Source of the DNA: Bacteroidales bacterium
Lineage (GTDB): Bacteria; Bacteroidota; Bacteroidia; Bacteroidales; UBA932
NCBI GenBank assembly: GCA_017548445.1
Contig: JAFYZZ010000027.1
Location: 1-64,000 of the forward strand
DNA length: 64,000 bases
Direction: 5' to 3'
Shown here: piece by piece, positions 16,300 to 23,382 of the stretch
How the letters are laid out: every line of letters begins with the position of its first letter
How positions within the stretch are numbered: position 1 is the first letter of the stretch
Program-made: the position numbers and the translations under genes
The notes under the pieces: generated by a model
The model's database searches: none
Told to the model about the DNA's origin: nothing
Seen by the model: the letters and a program-made list of their open reading frames with translations, nothing else

Positions 16300-17547
16300 T
16301 CAGATTTTGCGCAGGGCCACGCAGGCGTCGTGCCCGCCGAAGCCCAGCGAGTTGGAAATGGCCACGGAGACCGGACGCTCCGCCGCCTGCAGCGGCGTAT
16401 AGTCCAGGTCGCACTCGGGGTCGGGGTCCGTGAGGCCGATGGTAGGCGGAATCACGCCGTCGCGCAGGGCCAGGGCCGAGGCGAGGAGTTCCACGGCGCC
16501 CGCGGCTCCGATCATATGGCCGGTCATCGACTTGGTGGAACTGACGGAGGCACGCCGGGCCTCCTCCTCGCCCAGGGCGAGCTTGATGGCCAGCGTTTCC
16601 GTCTTGTCGTTCAGCAGGGTGCCCGTGCCGTGCGCGTTGATGTAAAGCGCCTCGCCCGCGCGGAAGCCGGACTGCTCCAGCGCCGCCCGGATGGCCCGGG
16701 AGGCGGGAACGCCGTCCGGACGCGGCGCGGTGGCGTGGTAGGCGTCGCAGCAGTTCCCGTATCCGGTCACTTCCGCCAGGATCTGCGCACCGCGGGCGCG
16801 GGCGCGCCCGTACTCTTCAAGGACGAGCACCGCGGCGCCTTCCGCGATCACGAATCCGCCGCGTTTCGCGCTGAAGGGCAGCGAGGCGCGGAGCGGATCG
16901 TCCGACAGGCTCAGCGCGTGCGCGCTCACGAAGCCGCCGATGGCGAGCGGGTTCAGCACCGCCTCGGTTCCGCCTGCGATGACCGCATCGGCGAACCCGA
17001 ACCGGATGGCGCGGAAAGCCTCGCCCACGGACTGCGTACTGGATGCGCACGCGGCAGCCGTCGTCAGATTGGCGCCTTGCGCATTGTAGCGGATGGCGAT
17101 GTTGCCCGCGGCGATATTGCCGATCATCTTAGGGATGAACAGCGGGGAGATGCGGTCTCCCCCCTCCTCCAGCAGCACCTTCGTCTGCTCGATGAAGGTC
17201 TGCATCCCGCCGATGCCGGTGCCGATATAGACGCCCAGGCGCTCCGGCGCTATGTTCACGTCCGCCTCCAGGCCGCTTTCCGCCATCGCCTGCGCGGCCG
17301 CAGCCTGCGCGAAAAGGCAGAAGCGGTCGTTGCGGCGCGTCTCCTTGGGGCTGATGCCGTATGCGGCGGGATCGAAATCCTGCACCGTGCCGGCCACCTT
17401 GACGGGGAGTTTCCACTCCGCCAGTCCGGGGCAGGCGCTGATGCCGCAGCGGCCCGCCTTGAGCGCGGCCCAGAAGCTTTCAGTGCCGTTACCGACCGGC
17501 GAGATGACGCCGGTTCCGGTTATGACGACTCTTCTCTCTTCCACCAT
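16300..17547 (-). CDS. fabF: 3-oxoacyl-ACP synthase II (FabF-like KAS)
   Basis: A 415-residue condensing enzyme that joins malonyl-ACP to a growing acyl chain. It opens with RRVVITGTGVISPVGNG and has the Cys-His-His triad in TAAACASSTQS, INAHGTGTLLNDKTE and KSMTGHMIGAAGAVE, then ends with SNSLGFGGHDAC. Its ATG overlaps the stop of the acyl-AMP ligase by one base (TAATG), so translation of the two is coupled. The tight link to an acyl-activating enzyme rather than to an ACP gene suggests that exogenous or recycled fatty acids are elongated by this module. No acyl carrier protein gene is visible nearby. Confidence 0.92.
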   Translation of the reverse strand: MVEERRVVITGTGVISPVGNGTESFWAALKAGRCGISACPGLAEWKLPVKVAGTVQDFDPAAYGISPKETRRNDRFCLFAQAAAAQAMAESGLEADVNIAPERLGVYIGTGIGGMQTFIEQTKVLLEEGGDRISPLFIPKMIGNIAAGNIAIRYNAQGANLTTAAACASSTQSVGEAFRAIRFGFADAVIAGGTEAVLNPLAIGGFVSAHALSLSDDPLRASLPFSAKRGGFVIAEGAAVLVLEEYGRARARGAQILAEVTGYGNCCDAYHATAPRPDGVPASRAIRAALEQSGFRAGEALYINAHGTGTLLNDKTETLAIKLALGEEEARRASVSSTKSMTGHMIGAAGAVELLASALALRDGVIPPTIGLTDPDPECDLDYTPLQAAERPVSVAISNSLGFGGHDACVALRKI

Positions 17548-19202
17548 TACTTGTACATAAAGCGGCGGATGCTGCCCTTCGGGGTCTTGGAGAACGGCTC
17601 GAAGCGGAGGTCGTAATCGTTCACCGCGGAATAGGCGGGCAGTTTGGAATTCAGATAGACCATATTCTGCTTCATCACGGCGTCGAGGGCGTCGGCGCCG
17701 ATGCCGGCACGGTCCAAGGCGTCCATATTGGGCACGATCAGCGCCACGATGCGGTGGCTTTCGCGCTGCAGCACGATGGACTCGGCCACGTACGGCAACT
17801 CGTTGAGCACCACCTCGATCTCCTCGGGATAGACGTTCTGTCCGTTCTCCGTGAGAATCATATTCTTGGACCTGCCCAGCAGGAAGATATTGCCGTTCTT
17901 GTCCACGGTGCCGATGTCGCCGGTGCGGAACCAGCCGTCCTTCAGCACCGCAGCCGTGGCCTCGGGATTCTTGTAGTAGCCCTTGAACACCACGTCGCCC
18001 TTGACGGACAGTTCGCCGGCGATGTTCTGCGGGTCCGGCGAATCGATGCGGATCTCCATAATCTCGGGAAGATACTCGCCGCAGGACTTCGGGATGTATT
18101 TGCCCACCTTGCCGTAGGAGACGATCGGGGCAAGTTCGGTGAGGCCGTAGCCCGTGATGAAAGGCACCTTGAGCTTGTACACCAGCAGCGCCTCCACCTC
18201 GGACGGGATGGCGGAACCGCCGGTGGCGAACACCTCGATGTTGCCGCCCATCGCGGCCATCAGTTTGTCGTGGAGCATCTGGCAGTACTCCGGATTGTTC
18301 TGGTAATCAGCAAGTTTCGCCTTACCCTCCGGACTGTTGATCTCGGCGCCGAGCACATATTCGGCGAACTTCACGAAGATGAGGGGCACGCCGTAGAAGA
18401 TGCGCGGACGCACCTCCATCAAGGCCTCCTGCACGTTCATCGGGATGGGCGGCAGGCCGAGCACGGTCACGTGCATACCCAGGGTCATCGGGATCACCAC
18501 GTCGCAGGTCAGGCCGAAGCTGTGCGCGTGCGGCAGCAGGCTCAGGTAGTTCTCCCATTTGTAGAACGGGAAGCCCGGGCGGATGCCCTGGACGTTCGCG
18601 GTGTAGTTGCGGTAGGTCAGCATCACGCCCTTCGGGTTGCCGGTGGAGCCGGAGGTGTACAGGATGGCGCACACGTCGTCGATGTCGGGACGCACCACGC
18701 TGAAGTCCTCCGGACGCATCCCGGCGGGATACTTCTCCGCGAGGAGCCGGGCGCCGTCGGCGTAGAGCGCGCCCACGCCTTCCCGGCTGGCGAGCACCTC
18801 GCCGGTGCCGCAGTCGATGGCGCAGAGCACCTGGGGCATCTTCTCGAAATCCATTGCCGAGAAGGTGCGCTTTTCAGTATAGAGGATCCGGCTGTCGGAA
18901 TGGTTCACGAGGTTCTGCGTATCGGCCGGGGTGAATGCGTTATATAATTGAACGGCCACGTAACCCTTGCTGACGGCCGCCATAAAGACGGACGCGCCCA
19001 GGGCGCAGCTCTTGGTGTTGATGGCAATCTTGTCGCCCGGCTTCAGGCCGGCCTTCTTCCACACCAGGTCGAGCGTATCGATCCGTTCCGCCAGCTGGCG
19101 GTAATCGATGGTGGATTTGCGGAAGTCGCTCAGCGCGGGACGGTCCCAGCTGTCGCGGACGGCGCCTTCGAAAAGGCTGATGAAATTGGCGGTTTTTAAC
19201 AT
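17547..19202 (-). CDS. AMP-dependent acyl-CoA/acyl-ACP synthetase
   Basis: The protein has 551 residues and the ANL-superfamily motifs in order: ILYTSGSTGNPKGVMLTYRN (ATP loop), GYGLTELAPIVS, WFRTGDIGTVDKNGNIFLLG and the C-terminal catalytic Lys in FSKTPKGSIRRFMYK. It activates a carboxylic acid, probably a fatty acid, as acyl-AMP and passes it to CoA or ACP. It heads the operon with KAS, FabZ and FabI, which favours an acyl-ACP synthetase that primes elongation. A paralogue of nearly the same length is encoded at 36576-38222 with the same KGVMLTYRN and C-terminal FLYK/FMYK motifs. A possible promoter (TAATTTTG, 19374-19381 minus) would give a leader of about 165 bases. Confidence 0.88.
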   Translation of the reverse strand: MLKTANFISLFEGAVRDSWDRPALSDFRKSTIDYRQLAERIDTLDLVWKKAGLKPGDKIAINTKSCALGASVFMAAVSKGYVAVQLYNAFTPADTQNLVNHSDSRILYTEKRTFSAMDFEKMPQVLCAIDCGTGEVLASREGVGALYADGARLLAEKYPAGMRPEDFSVVRPDIDDVCAILYTSGSTGNPKGVMLTYRNYTANVQGIRPGFPFYKWENYLSLLPHAHSFGLTCDVVIPMTLGMHVTVLGLPPIPMNVQEALMEVRPRIFYGVPLIFVKFAEYVLGAEINSPEGKAKLADYQNNPEYCQMLHDKLMAAMGGNIEVFATGGSAIPSEVEALLVYKLKVPFITGYGLTELAPIVSYGKVGKYIPKSCGEYLPEIMEIRIDSPDPQNIAGELSVKGDVVFKGYYKNPEATAAVLKDGWFRTGDIGTVDKNGNIFLLGRSKNMILTENGQNVYPEEIEVVLNELPYVAESIVLQRESHRIVALIVPNMDALDRAGIGADALDAVMKQNMVYLNSKLPAYSAVNDYDLRFEPFSKTPKGSIRRFMYK

Positions 19203-19373
19203 TTCTGTTTTCAGGTTTAAGGATTAATCGGCGGCGAAGATATCCCTTATTTTCGCAACCGGAATGATAAAAACGGATTATGTGGCCAAAATCCGGAGGT
19301 CCGTTGGCGAAATCCGCCGGACAGGGGTGAACCCTGTCACGGGGACAATCCGCGGGTTCCGGAATTGCCGGTG

Positions 19374-19381
19374 CAAAATTA
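19374..19381 (-). promoter_or_regulatory. Possible -7 box TAATTTTG for the acyl-AMP ligase operon
   Basis: It is a perfect TAnnTTTG on the minus strand but 171 bases from the ATG. A weaker box nearer the gene (TATCTTCG, around 19230) is an alternative. Confidence 0.4.
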
Positions 19382-19442
19382 TCGCAAAGCGCCCGCGCGA
19401 TAAAATAAAGGTCACCGGCGGAGAATAAATGTGACCAAAACC

Positions 19443-19472
19443 TTGTCTTGCGGAAAAAACGCCGTATATTTG
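19443..19472 (+). promoter_or_regulatory. Promoter of the LytTR gene (TTG, 19-base spacer, TATATTTG)
   Basis: TTG at 19443-19445 and a perfect -7 box at 19465-19472 give the spacing seen in Bacteroidota promoters. The left arm of a palindrome starts inside the -7 box. Confidence 0.7.
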
Positions 19473-19505
19473 GGATGAATTTCAGCAAAATGCAGTTTCA
19501 TCCCA
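19471..19505 (+). promoter_or_regulatory. Inverted repeat overlapping the LytTR promoter (operator or leader hairpin)
   Basis: The perfect 9-bp arms TGGGATGAA (19471-19479) and TTCATCCCA (19497-19505) are 17 bases apart. The left arm covers the end of the -7 box and the predicted start point, so protein binding there would block transcription; as RNA only part of the left arm would be transcribed. Confidence 0.45.
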
Positions 19506-19533
19506 GCAAAAAAAGGGATTAAAAAACGGACTT

Positions 19534-20337
19534 ATGACATCTAAACTCCGTATCGGACAGACTTACAGGTCGCAGCTCCTCTACGTCGTGCTGCTCCCCG
19601 CGTTCTTCCTCGGCTTCTGTTTCCTGTACAATCCCTTTGGGATGCGGGAGTACTACCAGATAGGCGGAATGGGCTACGGTTTCCATTTCCTGATGCTCAC
19701 CGTGATCCTGATGGCCATCCTGGCCGTTACGCGCCTGATTTTCAGCGCATTATACAAGCACATCCCCTTCCTATGGTGGCACTACGTGCTTTGGTGCTTC
19801 GGCGAAGTGTTCATCTTCTCCCTGTTTATGGGAATGTACACTTCCCTTTTCGGCCCCGAACAGAAGGGCTACTTCCCCGTGCTGTCGCGCTGCTTCAAGT
19901 TCGCCTACCTGATCCTGGTGTACCCCTACCTGTTCCTGACCCTGCTGCAGATCATCCTCAACAAGAACAAGGACCTCAGCGCCGAGCCTTCCGACAGCCT
20001 GGTCAAGTTCTACGACGAGCACAAGCGGCTCAAGCTCACCATCGACCCCGCCGCCATCCTGTGTATCCGGGCCGACGCCAACTACGTCATCCTGCACTAC
20101 CTGGACGCCGACCGCGTGAAGGAGTTTATGCTCCGCGCCTCGATGAAGAGCGTGGAGGCCACGGTGGCCCGGCACGGGCTCGTGCGCTGCCACCGCTCGT
20201 ACTTCGTCAATCCCAAGTACGTCAAATTGCTCAGCAAGAACCGCGAAGGAATGGTCACGGCCGAGCTGCTCGTGCCCGGGATGGAGGCCATTCCTGTGAG
20301 CAAACAGTTCTACAAGCAGCTCTCCGAGTTGCTCTGA
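19534..20337 (+). CDS. Membrane-anchored LytTR-family transcription regulator
   Basis: The 267-residue protein has about four membrane segments in its first 150 residues (for example LLYVVLLPAFFLGFCFLY and a run ending in ILVYPYLFLTLLQIIL). A LytTR DNA-binding domain follows from about residue 165: RLKLTIDPAAILCIRADANY, RASMKSVEATVARHGLVRCH, RSYFVNPKYV and a closing IPVSKQFYKQL. Such membrane-bound LytTR proteins sense an envelope signal directly and bind promoters; the signal is unknown. It is monocistronic by layout, followed by the tRNA operon promoter. A palindrome at its own promoter suggests autoregulation, although LytTR proteins more often bind direct repeats. Confidence 0.88.
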   Translation: MTSKLRIGQTYRSQLLYVVLLPAFFLGFCFLYNPFGMREYYQIGGMGYGFHFLMLTVILMAILAVTRLIFSALYKHIPFLWWHYVLWCFGEVFIFSLFMGMYTSLFGPEQKGYFPVLSRCFKFAYLILVYPYLFLTLLQIILNKNKDLSAEPSDSLVKFYDEHKRLKLTIDPAAILCIRADANYVILHYLDADRVKEFMLRASMKSVEATVARHGLVRCHRSYFVNPKYVKLLSKNREGMVTAELLVPGMEAIPVSKQFYKQLSELL

Positions 20338-20379
20338 GGCACCACTTTCCGCCCGACATTAAAGTTTTTTAAAATATTT

Positions 20380-20410
20380 TTGGATAATTCCGCAGAAAAG
20401 AATACCTTTG
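20380..20410 (+). promoter_or_regulatory. Promoter of the Lys tRNA operon (TTG, 20-base spacer, TACCTTTG)
   Basis: TTG at 20380-20382 and the perfect -7 box at 20403-20410 precede the first tRNA by 16 bases. This is the best stand-alone example of the Bacteroidota promoter in the window. Confidence 0.8.
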
Positions 20411-20426
20411 CAATCCCAAAACGGAG

Positions 20427-20499
20427 GACTCGTTAGCTCAGTTGGTAGAGCACAACACTTTTAATGTTGGGGTCTCGGGTTCGAGCCCCGAACGGGTCA
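20427..20499 (+). tRNA. tRNA-Lys (anticodon UUU)
   Basis: The acceptor arms GACTCGT and ACGGGTC pair, the D arm AGCTCAGTTGGTAGAGC is standard, the anticodon loop CTTTTAA gives UUU, and the T arm contains GGTTCGAGCC. The discriminator base is A and CCA is not encoded. Confidence 0.96.
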
Positions 20500-20531
20500 C
20501 AAAAGTGAAACGGGCTTCCGTTGACAATACT

Positions 20532-20604
20532 GCTTCCTTAGCTCAGTTGGTAGAGCACCTGACTCTTAATCAGGGTGTCTAGGGTTCGAGCCCCTAAGGG
20601 AGCA
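20532..20604 (+). tRNA. tRNA-Lys (anticodon CUU)
   Basis: The acceptor arms GCTTCCT and AGGGAGC pair, the anticodon loop CTCTTAA gives CUU, and the T arm is GGGTTCGAGCCCC. CCA is not encoded. It lies 32 bases after the UUU isoacceptor, so the two Lys tRNAs form one transcript. Confidence 0.96.
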
Positions 20605-20645
20605 CAAAAACAGCCTCTCAGCATAGTGAGAGGCTGTTTTTGTTG
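20605..20645 (+). terminator. Terminator of the tRNA operon
   Basis: The stem CAGCCTCTCA (20611-20620) / TGAGAGGCTG (20627-20636) ends in a run of T, and the upstream A run extends the pairing. It begins directly after the second tRNA. Confidence 0.9.
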
Positions 20646-20737
20646 CTCCCGGTCGGCCTGCGTCTAACCATATGTCATTTGACCACGGGGCGGACCATAT
20701 GATACATTCCGCGGGAGTAATCTTCCAGGAAACGCTG

Positions 20738-20767
20738 TTGACCAAGCTTGTTTTTTTACTATCTTTA
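20738..20767 (+). promoter_or_regulatory. Promoter of the 117-residue orphan gene (TTG, 19-base spacer, TATCTTTA)
   Basis: TTG at 20738-20740 and a -7 box with one mismatch (final A for G) at 20760-20767 precede the ATG at 20810 by 42 bases. Confidence 0.6.
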
Positions 20768-20809
20768 CAAACGGGAAGTTCCCTGCAAAAACAACTAGAA
20801 GAATAACCT

Positions 20810-21163
20810 ATGGCAAAATCAGACATCAAGAAACAGAAATCTCCGGTCATCGAGATCCTTTGGAAGGAGAACGTGCCGGAAGCGACTTATTTCAAGAGCA
20901 ACGACTACTCCATCGTGGCGAAGGTGGAGAACGGCAAGTATATCCTCACCCGCTATGGCTGGGATGAGGATCCCGCCAAGGGCGAGAGCCTTGTCGTCTC
21001 TACAAAGGACACCCGCCGGCTGATGGACAGCCTCAAGGTCAAGAACCCCGACACCCTCATCAAAGCCCTCGGAAGAAGGTTTGCCCTGAAGGAACCGCAC
21101 AATTCCTTCGTCAAGATCCAGACCTCCCTCGAAAGAAGAGGCATCCCCTACGTGAAGAAGTAG
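20810..21163 (+). CDS. Unrecognised 117-residue protein
   Basis: I do not recognise the family. The protein is soluble, without signal peptide or membrane segment, mixed charged, with a Lys-rich start (MAKSDIKKQKSP) and a Lys-rich end (RRGIPYVKK). The middle reads like a small alpha/beta domain with YSIVAKVENGKYILTRYGWD and a helix rich in Arg and Lys (TRRLMDSLKVKNPDTLIKAL). It has its own promoter and lies between the tRNA terminator and the SDR cassette. Codon use matches the genome, with C-ending codons common, so it is likely a genuine gene. The basic ends would allow nucleic-acid binding, but that is a guess. Confidence 0.75.
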   Translation: MAKSDIKKQKSPVIEILWKENVPEATYFKSNDYSIVAKVENGKYILTRYGWDEDPAKGESLVVSTKDTRRLMDSLKVKNPDTLIKALGRRFALKEPHNSFVKIQTSLERRGIPYVKK

Positions 21164-21167
21164 CCTC

Positions 21168-21225
21168 GTCGTTGTTGCGGGTCATCGGGAGTTTGCCCTC
21201 CGTGAAATCGGAGGTGAAGAGAACT
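21168..21225. repeat. Left copy of a 58-bp direct repeat, upstream of the SDR gene
   Basis: It matches 22186-22243 at 54 of 58 positions in the same orientation. Read on the minus strand it keeps an open frame (VLFTSDFTEGKLPMTRNND) almost identical to the esterase's VFFTSDFTEGKLAMTRNND, so it is a fragment of a homologous E-set domain gene. It also supplies GGAGGTG, the apparent ribosome-binding site of the SDR gene. Confidence 0.85.
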
Positions 21226-22038
21226 ATGGTAGATTACGGACTGAAAGACAGGGTGGTGCTGATTACGGGGGTGAACAACCCGCAGGGAATCGGCGCCGCG
21301 ACGGCATTCGCCTTTGCCCGCGAGGGAGCGAAACTGGCCCTGGTGTACAAGAAAGTGTCCCGCTCCTTTGACAAGACAAAGGCCGGCAGGAATGGGATGG
21401 ACAGGTATTTCCAGGCGAATGCCGGGAATGCTGACCTCGTGGAGCGCAAGCTCAATGCAATGGATGCCGACTGTCTGATCCTCGAAAGCGACATTTCCGA
21501 TGAGAGCGCCGTCAAGGAGATTTATGCGGCCGCGCGTCAACGATACGGAAGAGTCGACATCCTGGTCAATAACGCGGCGGAAGGCGATATGGACGGCCTG
21601 GACACCATAGAAAAGATTACCCGGAGCGTGATTGACGACACTTTCGCTGTCAATGTCCGGGGAAGCATCCTGATGATTCGGGAATTCGTCAATCTCCGCC
21701 CGGATCAGGGCAGGATCATCAATCTGTCCACAGATGCCGCGCAGGTTTTTGCCGGCCAGATCACCTATGGGGCGAGCAAGGCGACGCTGGAAGCGCTGAC
21801 CCGCAGCATCGCCCTCGAAGTGGCGAAATATGGAATCACGGTGAACTGTGTCGCCCCCGGTCCGACGCAGACAGGATGGATCGATGACGATCTGGAAAAA
21901 GCAGTCGTTCCGCTCATTCCGATGGGCGAACTGATCCAGCCGGAGGATATCGCACAGACCATTCTGTTCCTGTCCGGCAAGCAGGCAGGGTTGCTTACCG
22001 GACAGGTCATCAAAGTGTCAGGCGGACACGCTCTTTAG
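21226..22038 (+). CDS. Short-chain dehydrogenase/reductase
   Basis: A 270-residue NAD(P)-dependent oxidoreductase with the Rossmann motif LITGVNNPQGIG, the NNAAEG motif at about residue 118, and the catalytic Tyr and Lys in ITYGASKATLEAL. VNCVAPGPTQTGW and the late SGGHAL ending fit 3-oxoacyl-ACP-reductase-like SDRs, but the substrate is not deducible. The ATG at 21226 is chosen because GGAGGTG lies 11-17 bases upstream and the codons before it belong to the 58-bp repeat. Codon use looks less C-ending than in its neighbours (more AAT, GAT, GGA and GCG), and the gene is bracketed by direct repeats, so arrival by transfer or recombination is likely. Its stop lies six bases from the convergent esterase stop. 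Confidence 0.85.
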   Translation: MVDYGLKDRVVLITGVNNPQGIGAATAFAFAREGAKLALVYKKVSRSFDKTKAGRNGMDRYFQANAGNADLVERKLNAMDADCLILESDISDESAVKEIYAAARQRYGRVDILVNNAAEGDMDGLDTIEKITRSVIDDTFAVNVRGSILMIREFVNLRPDQGRIINLSTDAAQVFAGQITYGASKATLEALTRSIALEVAKYGITVNCVAPGPTQTGWIDDDLEKAVVPLIPMGELIQPEDIAQTILFLSGKQAGLLTGQVIKVSGGHAL

Positions 22039-22044
22039 AACGCT

Positions 22045-23223
22045 CTAATTCCCCGGGACCGTCAGGATGCTCTGAGAACCGTCGGAGTTGGGGTTGAGCG
22101 GGTCGGCGACGGTAGCGCCGTTCACGATGAACGAATACTTGTACTCTCCGGCTTCCTTCGGCTGGAGGGTGATGCTCCAGACGCCGTCGTTGTTGCGGGT
22201 CATCGCAAGCTTGCCCTCCGTGAAATCGGAGGTGAAGAAAACTTCGGATGCCTGCGGGGCGACGACGTTGAAGGTGACGTTGGGCGTCATCGGACGGGCG
22301 GGAGCGTTGGCACCGCCGGGCCTCTGGCCGCCGGGCCGCTGTCCGCCTCCCATACCCGGGAAGCGCGGCATACTGTGCACGACCGGGGATTCTACGCCGA
22401 CGCGCATCAGCGGCAGCATAGCCATAGCATAATTGCGGCCGAGCTGGCGGTAGCCGGCGGCGCTGAAATGCAGCCTGTCGAAATTCTCCGCGCACCCGCT
22501 GGAAGACACGACGCGGGCGGTCGGGATGATGCGGGGAAGGGTTCCGATGATGCGGTTCATCGGGCCACAGACGCCGCCACGGTCACTGTTGACGACCTCG
22601 CCGGCGAGCAGCGGGCATTCTTCCGCCTTCAGGCCGAGGTCCTTGAGGAAATCCTCATAGATGCCCTTGACCTTGTCGGGCCAGGTCCAGTCGTCCGGAT
22701 CGGACTCGCCCTGATGCAGCAGGATGCCGGAAATCACGCCGTCCTTCTGGGCCTGCTTCGCGAGCTTGACCACATACTCGTACGGATTGCCGTCATAGAT
22801 CTTCATAATGTTCTGGAGCCAGTCGGCCCCGGTCTTGCCGTATTCCTCGGCCCGGTCTTTCATAAAAGCGTCGATCTTGCACCCGGCCACGGACACGTTG
22901 ATGATGCCGACTCTGTGCCCTTCGGGAAGATACTCCAGCAGGGTGCGGCCGAAATAGTCGGCCGGGGTGAGCCCGGTGTTCTCGCGGCAGAGCGGCGGTA
23001 CGGCCGGGTACCACTCCCCTTTCGTGCGGCCCATCTGGGGATAGTCCACCGCCGCCATCATCAGATAGTTGGGGCTGATACCCTCGCGGTCCTGATCCTC
23101 CACGCGGGCGTTCCCCTCCATATTGGACTGGCCGATGCAGATGAAAATGTGGAAATTCTTGTCCTGTGCGAAGACGGACACCGCCGTCGCCAATGCGACC
23201 AGCGTTAAAATGATTCTTTTCAT
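22045..23223 (-). CDS. Secreted CE6-like acetyl esterase (SASA domain) with C-terminal E-set domain
   Basis: The 392-residue protein has a signal peptide (to VFAQ) and a sialate-O-acetylesterase/acetylxylan-esterase domain: CIGQSNMEGNA with the Ser nucleophile near residue 34, LLHQGESDPDD, and DRLHFSAAGYRQLG with the Asp and His. A Gly/Pro/Arg linker (GGGQRPGGQRPGG) leads to an E-set domain of the CBM48-like kind, similar to those in the 1440-residue protein at 7174-11496. It probably deacetylates hemicellulose. The promoter is a perfect -7 box at 23244-23251, 20 bases before the ATG. The segment at 22186-22243 is duplicated in front of the SDR gene. Confidence 0.88.
   Translation of the reverse strand: MKRIILTLVALATAVSVFAQDKNFHIFICIGQSNMEGNARVEDQDREGISPNYLMMAAVDYPQMGRTKGEWYPAVPPLCRENTGLTPADYFGRTLLEYLPEGHRVGIINVSVAGCKIDAFMKDRAEEYGKTGADWLQNIMKIYDGNPYEYVVKLAKQAQKDGVISGILLHQGESDPDDWTWPDKVKGIYEDFLKDLGLKAEECPLLAGEVVNSDRGGVCGPMNRIIGTLPRIIPTARVVSSSGCAENFDRLHFSAAGYRQLGRNYAMAMLPLMRVGVESPVVHSMPRFPGMGGGQRPGGQRPGGANAPARPMTPNVTFNVVAPQASEVFFTSDFTEGKLAMTRNNDGVWSITLQPKEAGEYKYSFIVNGATVADPLNPNSDGSQSILTVPGN
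22186..22243. repeat. Right copy of the 58-bp direct repeat, inside the esterase gene
   Basis: It codes, on the minus strand, for part of the E-set domain (TSDFTEGKLAMTRNND). With the left copy at 21168-21225 it brackets the SDR gene over about 1 kb. Confidence 0.85.
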
Positions 23224-23243
23224 ATCAGATGTGTTATCAATTA

Positions 23244-23251
23244 CAAATATA
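23244..23251 (-). promoter_or_regulatory. -7 box TATATTTG for the CE6-like esterase
   Basis: It is a perfect TAnnTTTG on the minus strand, 20 bases from the ATG at 23223. Confidence 0.7.
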
Positions 23252-23314
23252 ATAAATGGTGGATTACTGTCAAAACAAGGGAAAATAGTTCAAATATCAT
23301 ATCTGTTGTTTTGC

Positions 23315-23322
23315 TACCTTTA
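23315..23322 (+). promoter_or_regulatory. -7 box TACCTTTA for the type B carboxylesterase
   Basis: It matches TAnnTTTG with one change at the last base and lies 60 bases before the ATG at 23383. No clear -33 element was seen at the expected distance. Confidence 0.45.
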
Positions 23323-23382
23323 GAACTTGAAACGGAACGTTTATCTATTTCCACATACAACAAGTACTAAAACAACGGAGTT

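Larger units (their letters stand above)
19203..19533. other. 331-base divergent intergenic region between the acyl-AMP ligase and LytTR genes
   Basis: It holds both divergent promoters and several inverted repeats: CGGATT/AATCCG within 19274-19296, ACAGGG/CCCTGT within 19320-19338, and GGTCAC/GTGACC at 19410-19415 and 19431-19436. No open frame with coding character was seen. The repeats may be operators or leader structure for the leftward module. Confidence 0.5.
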
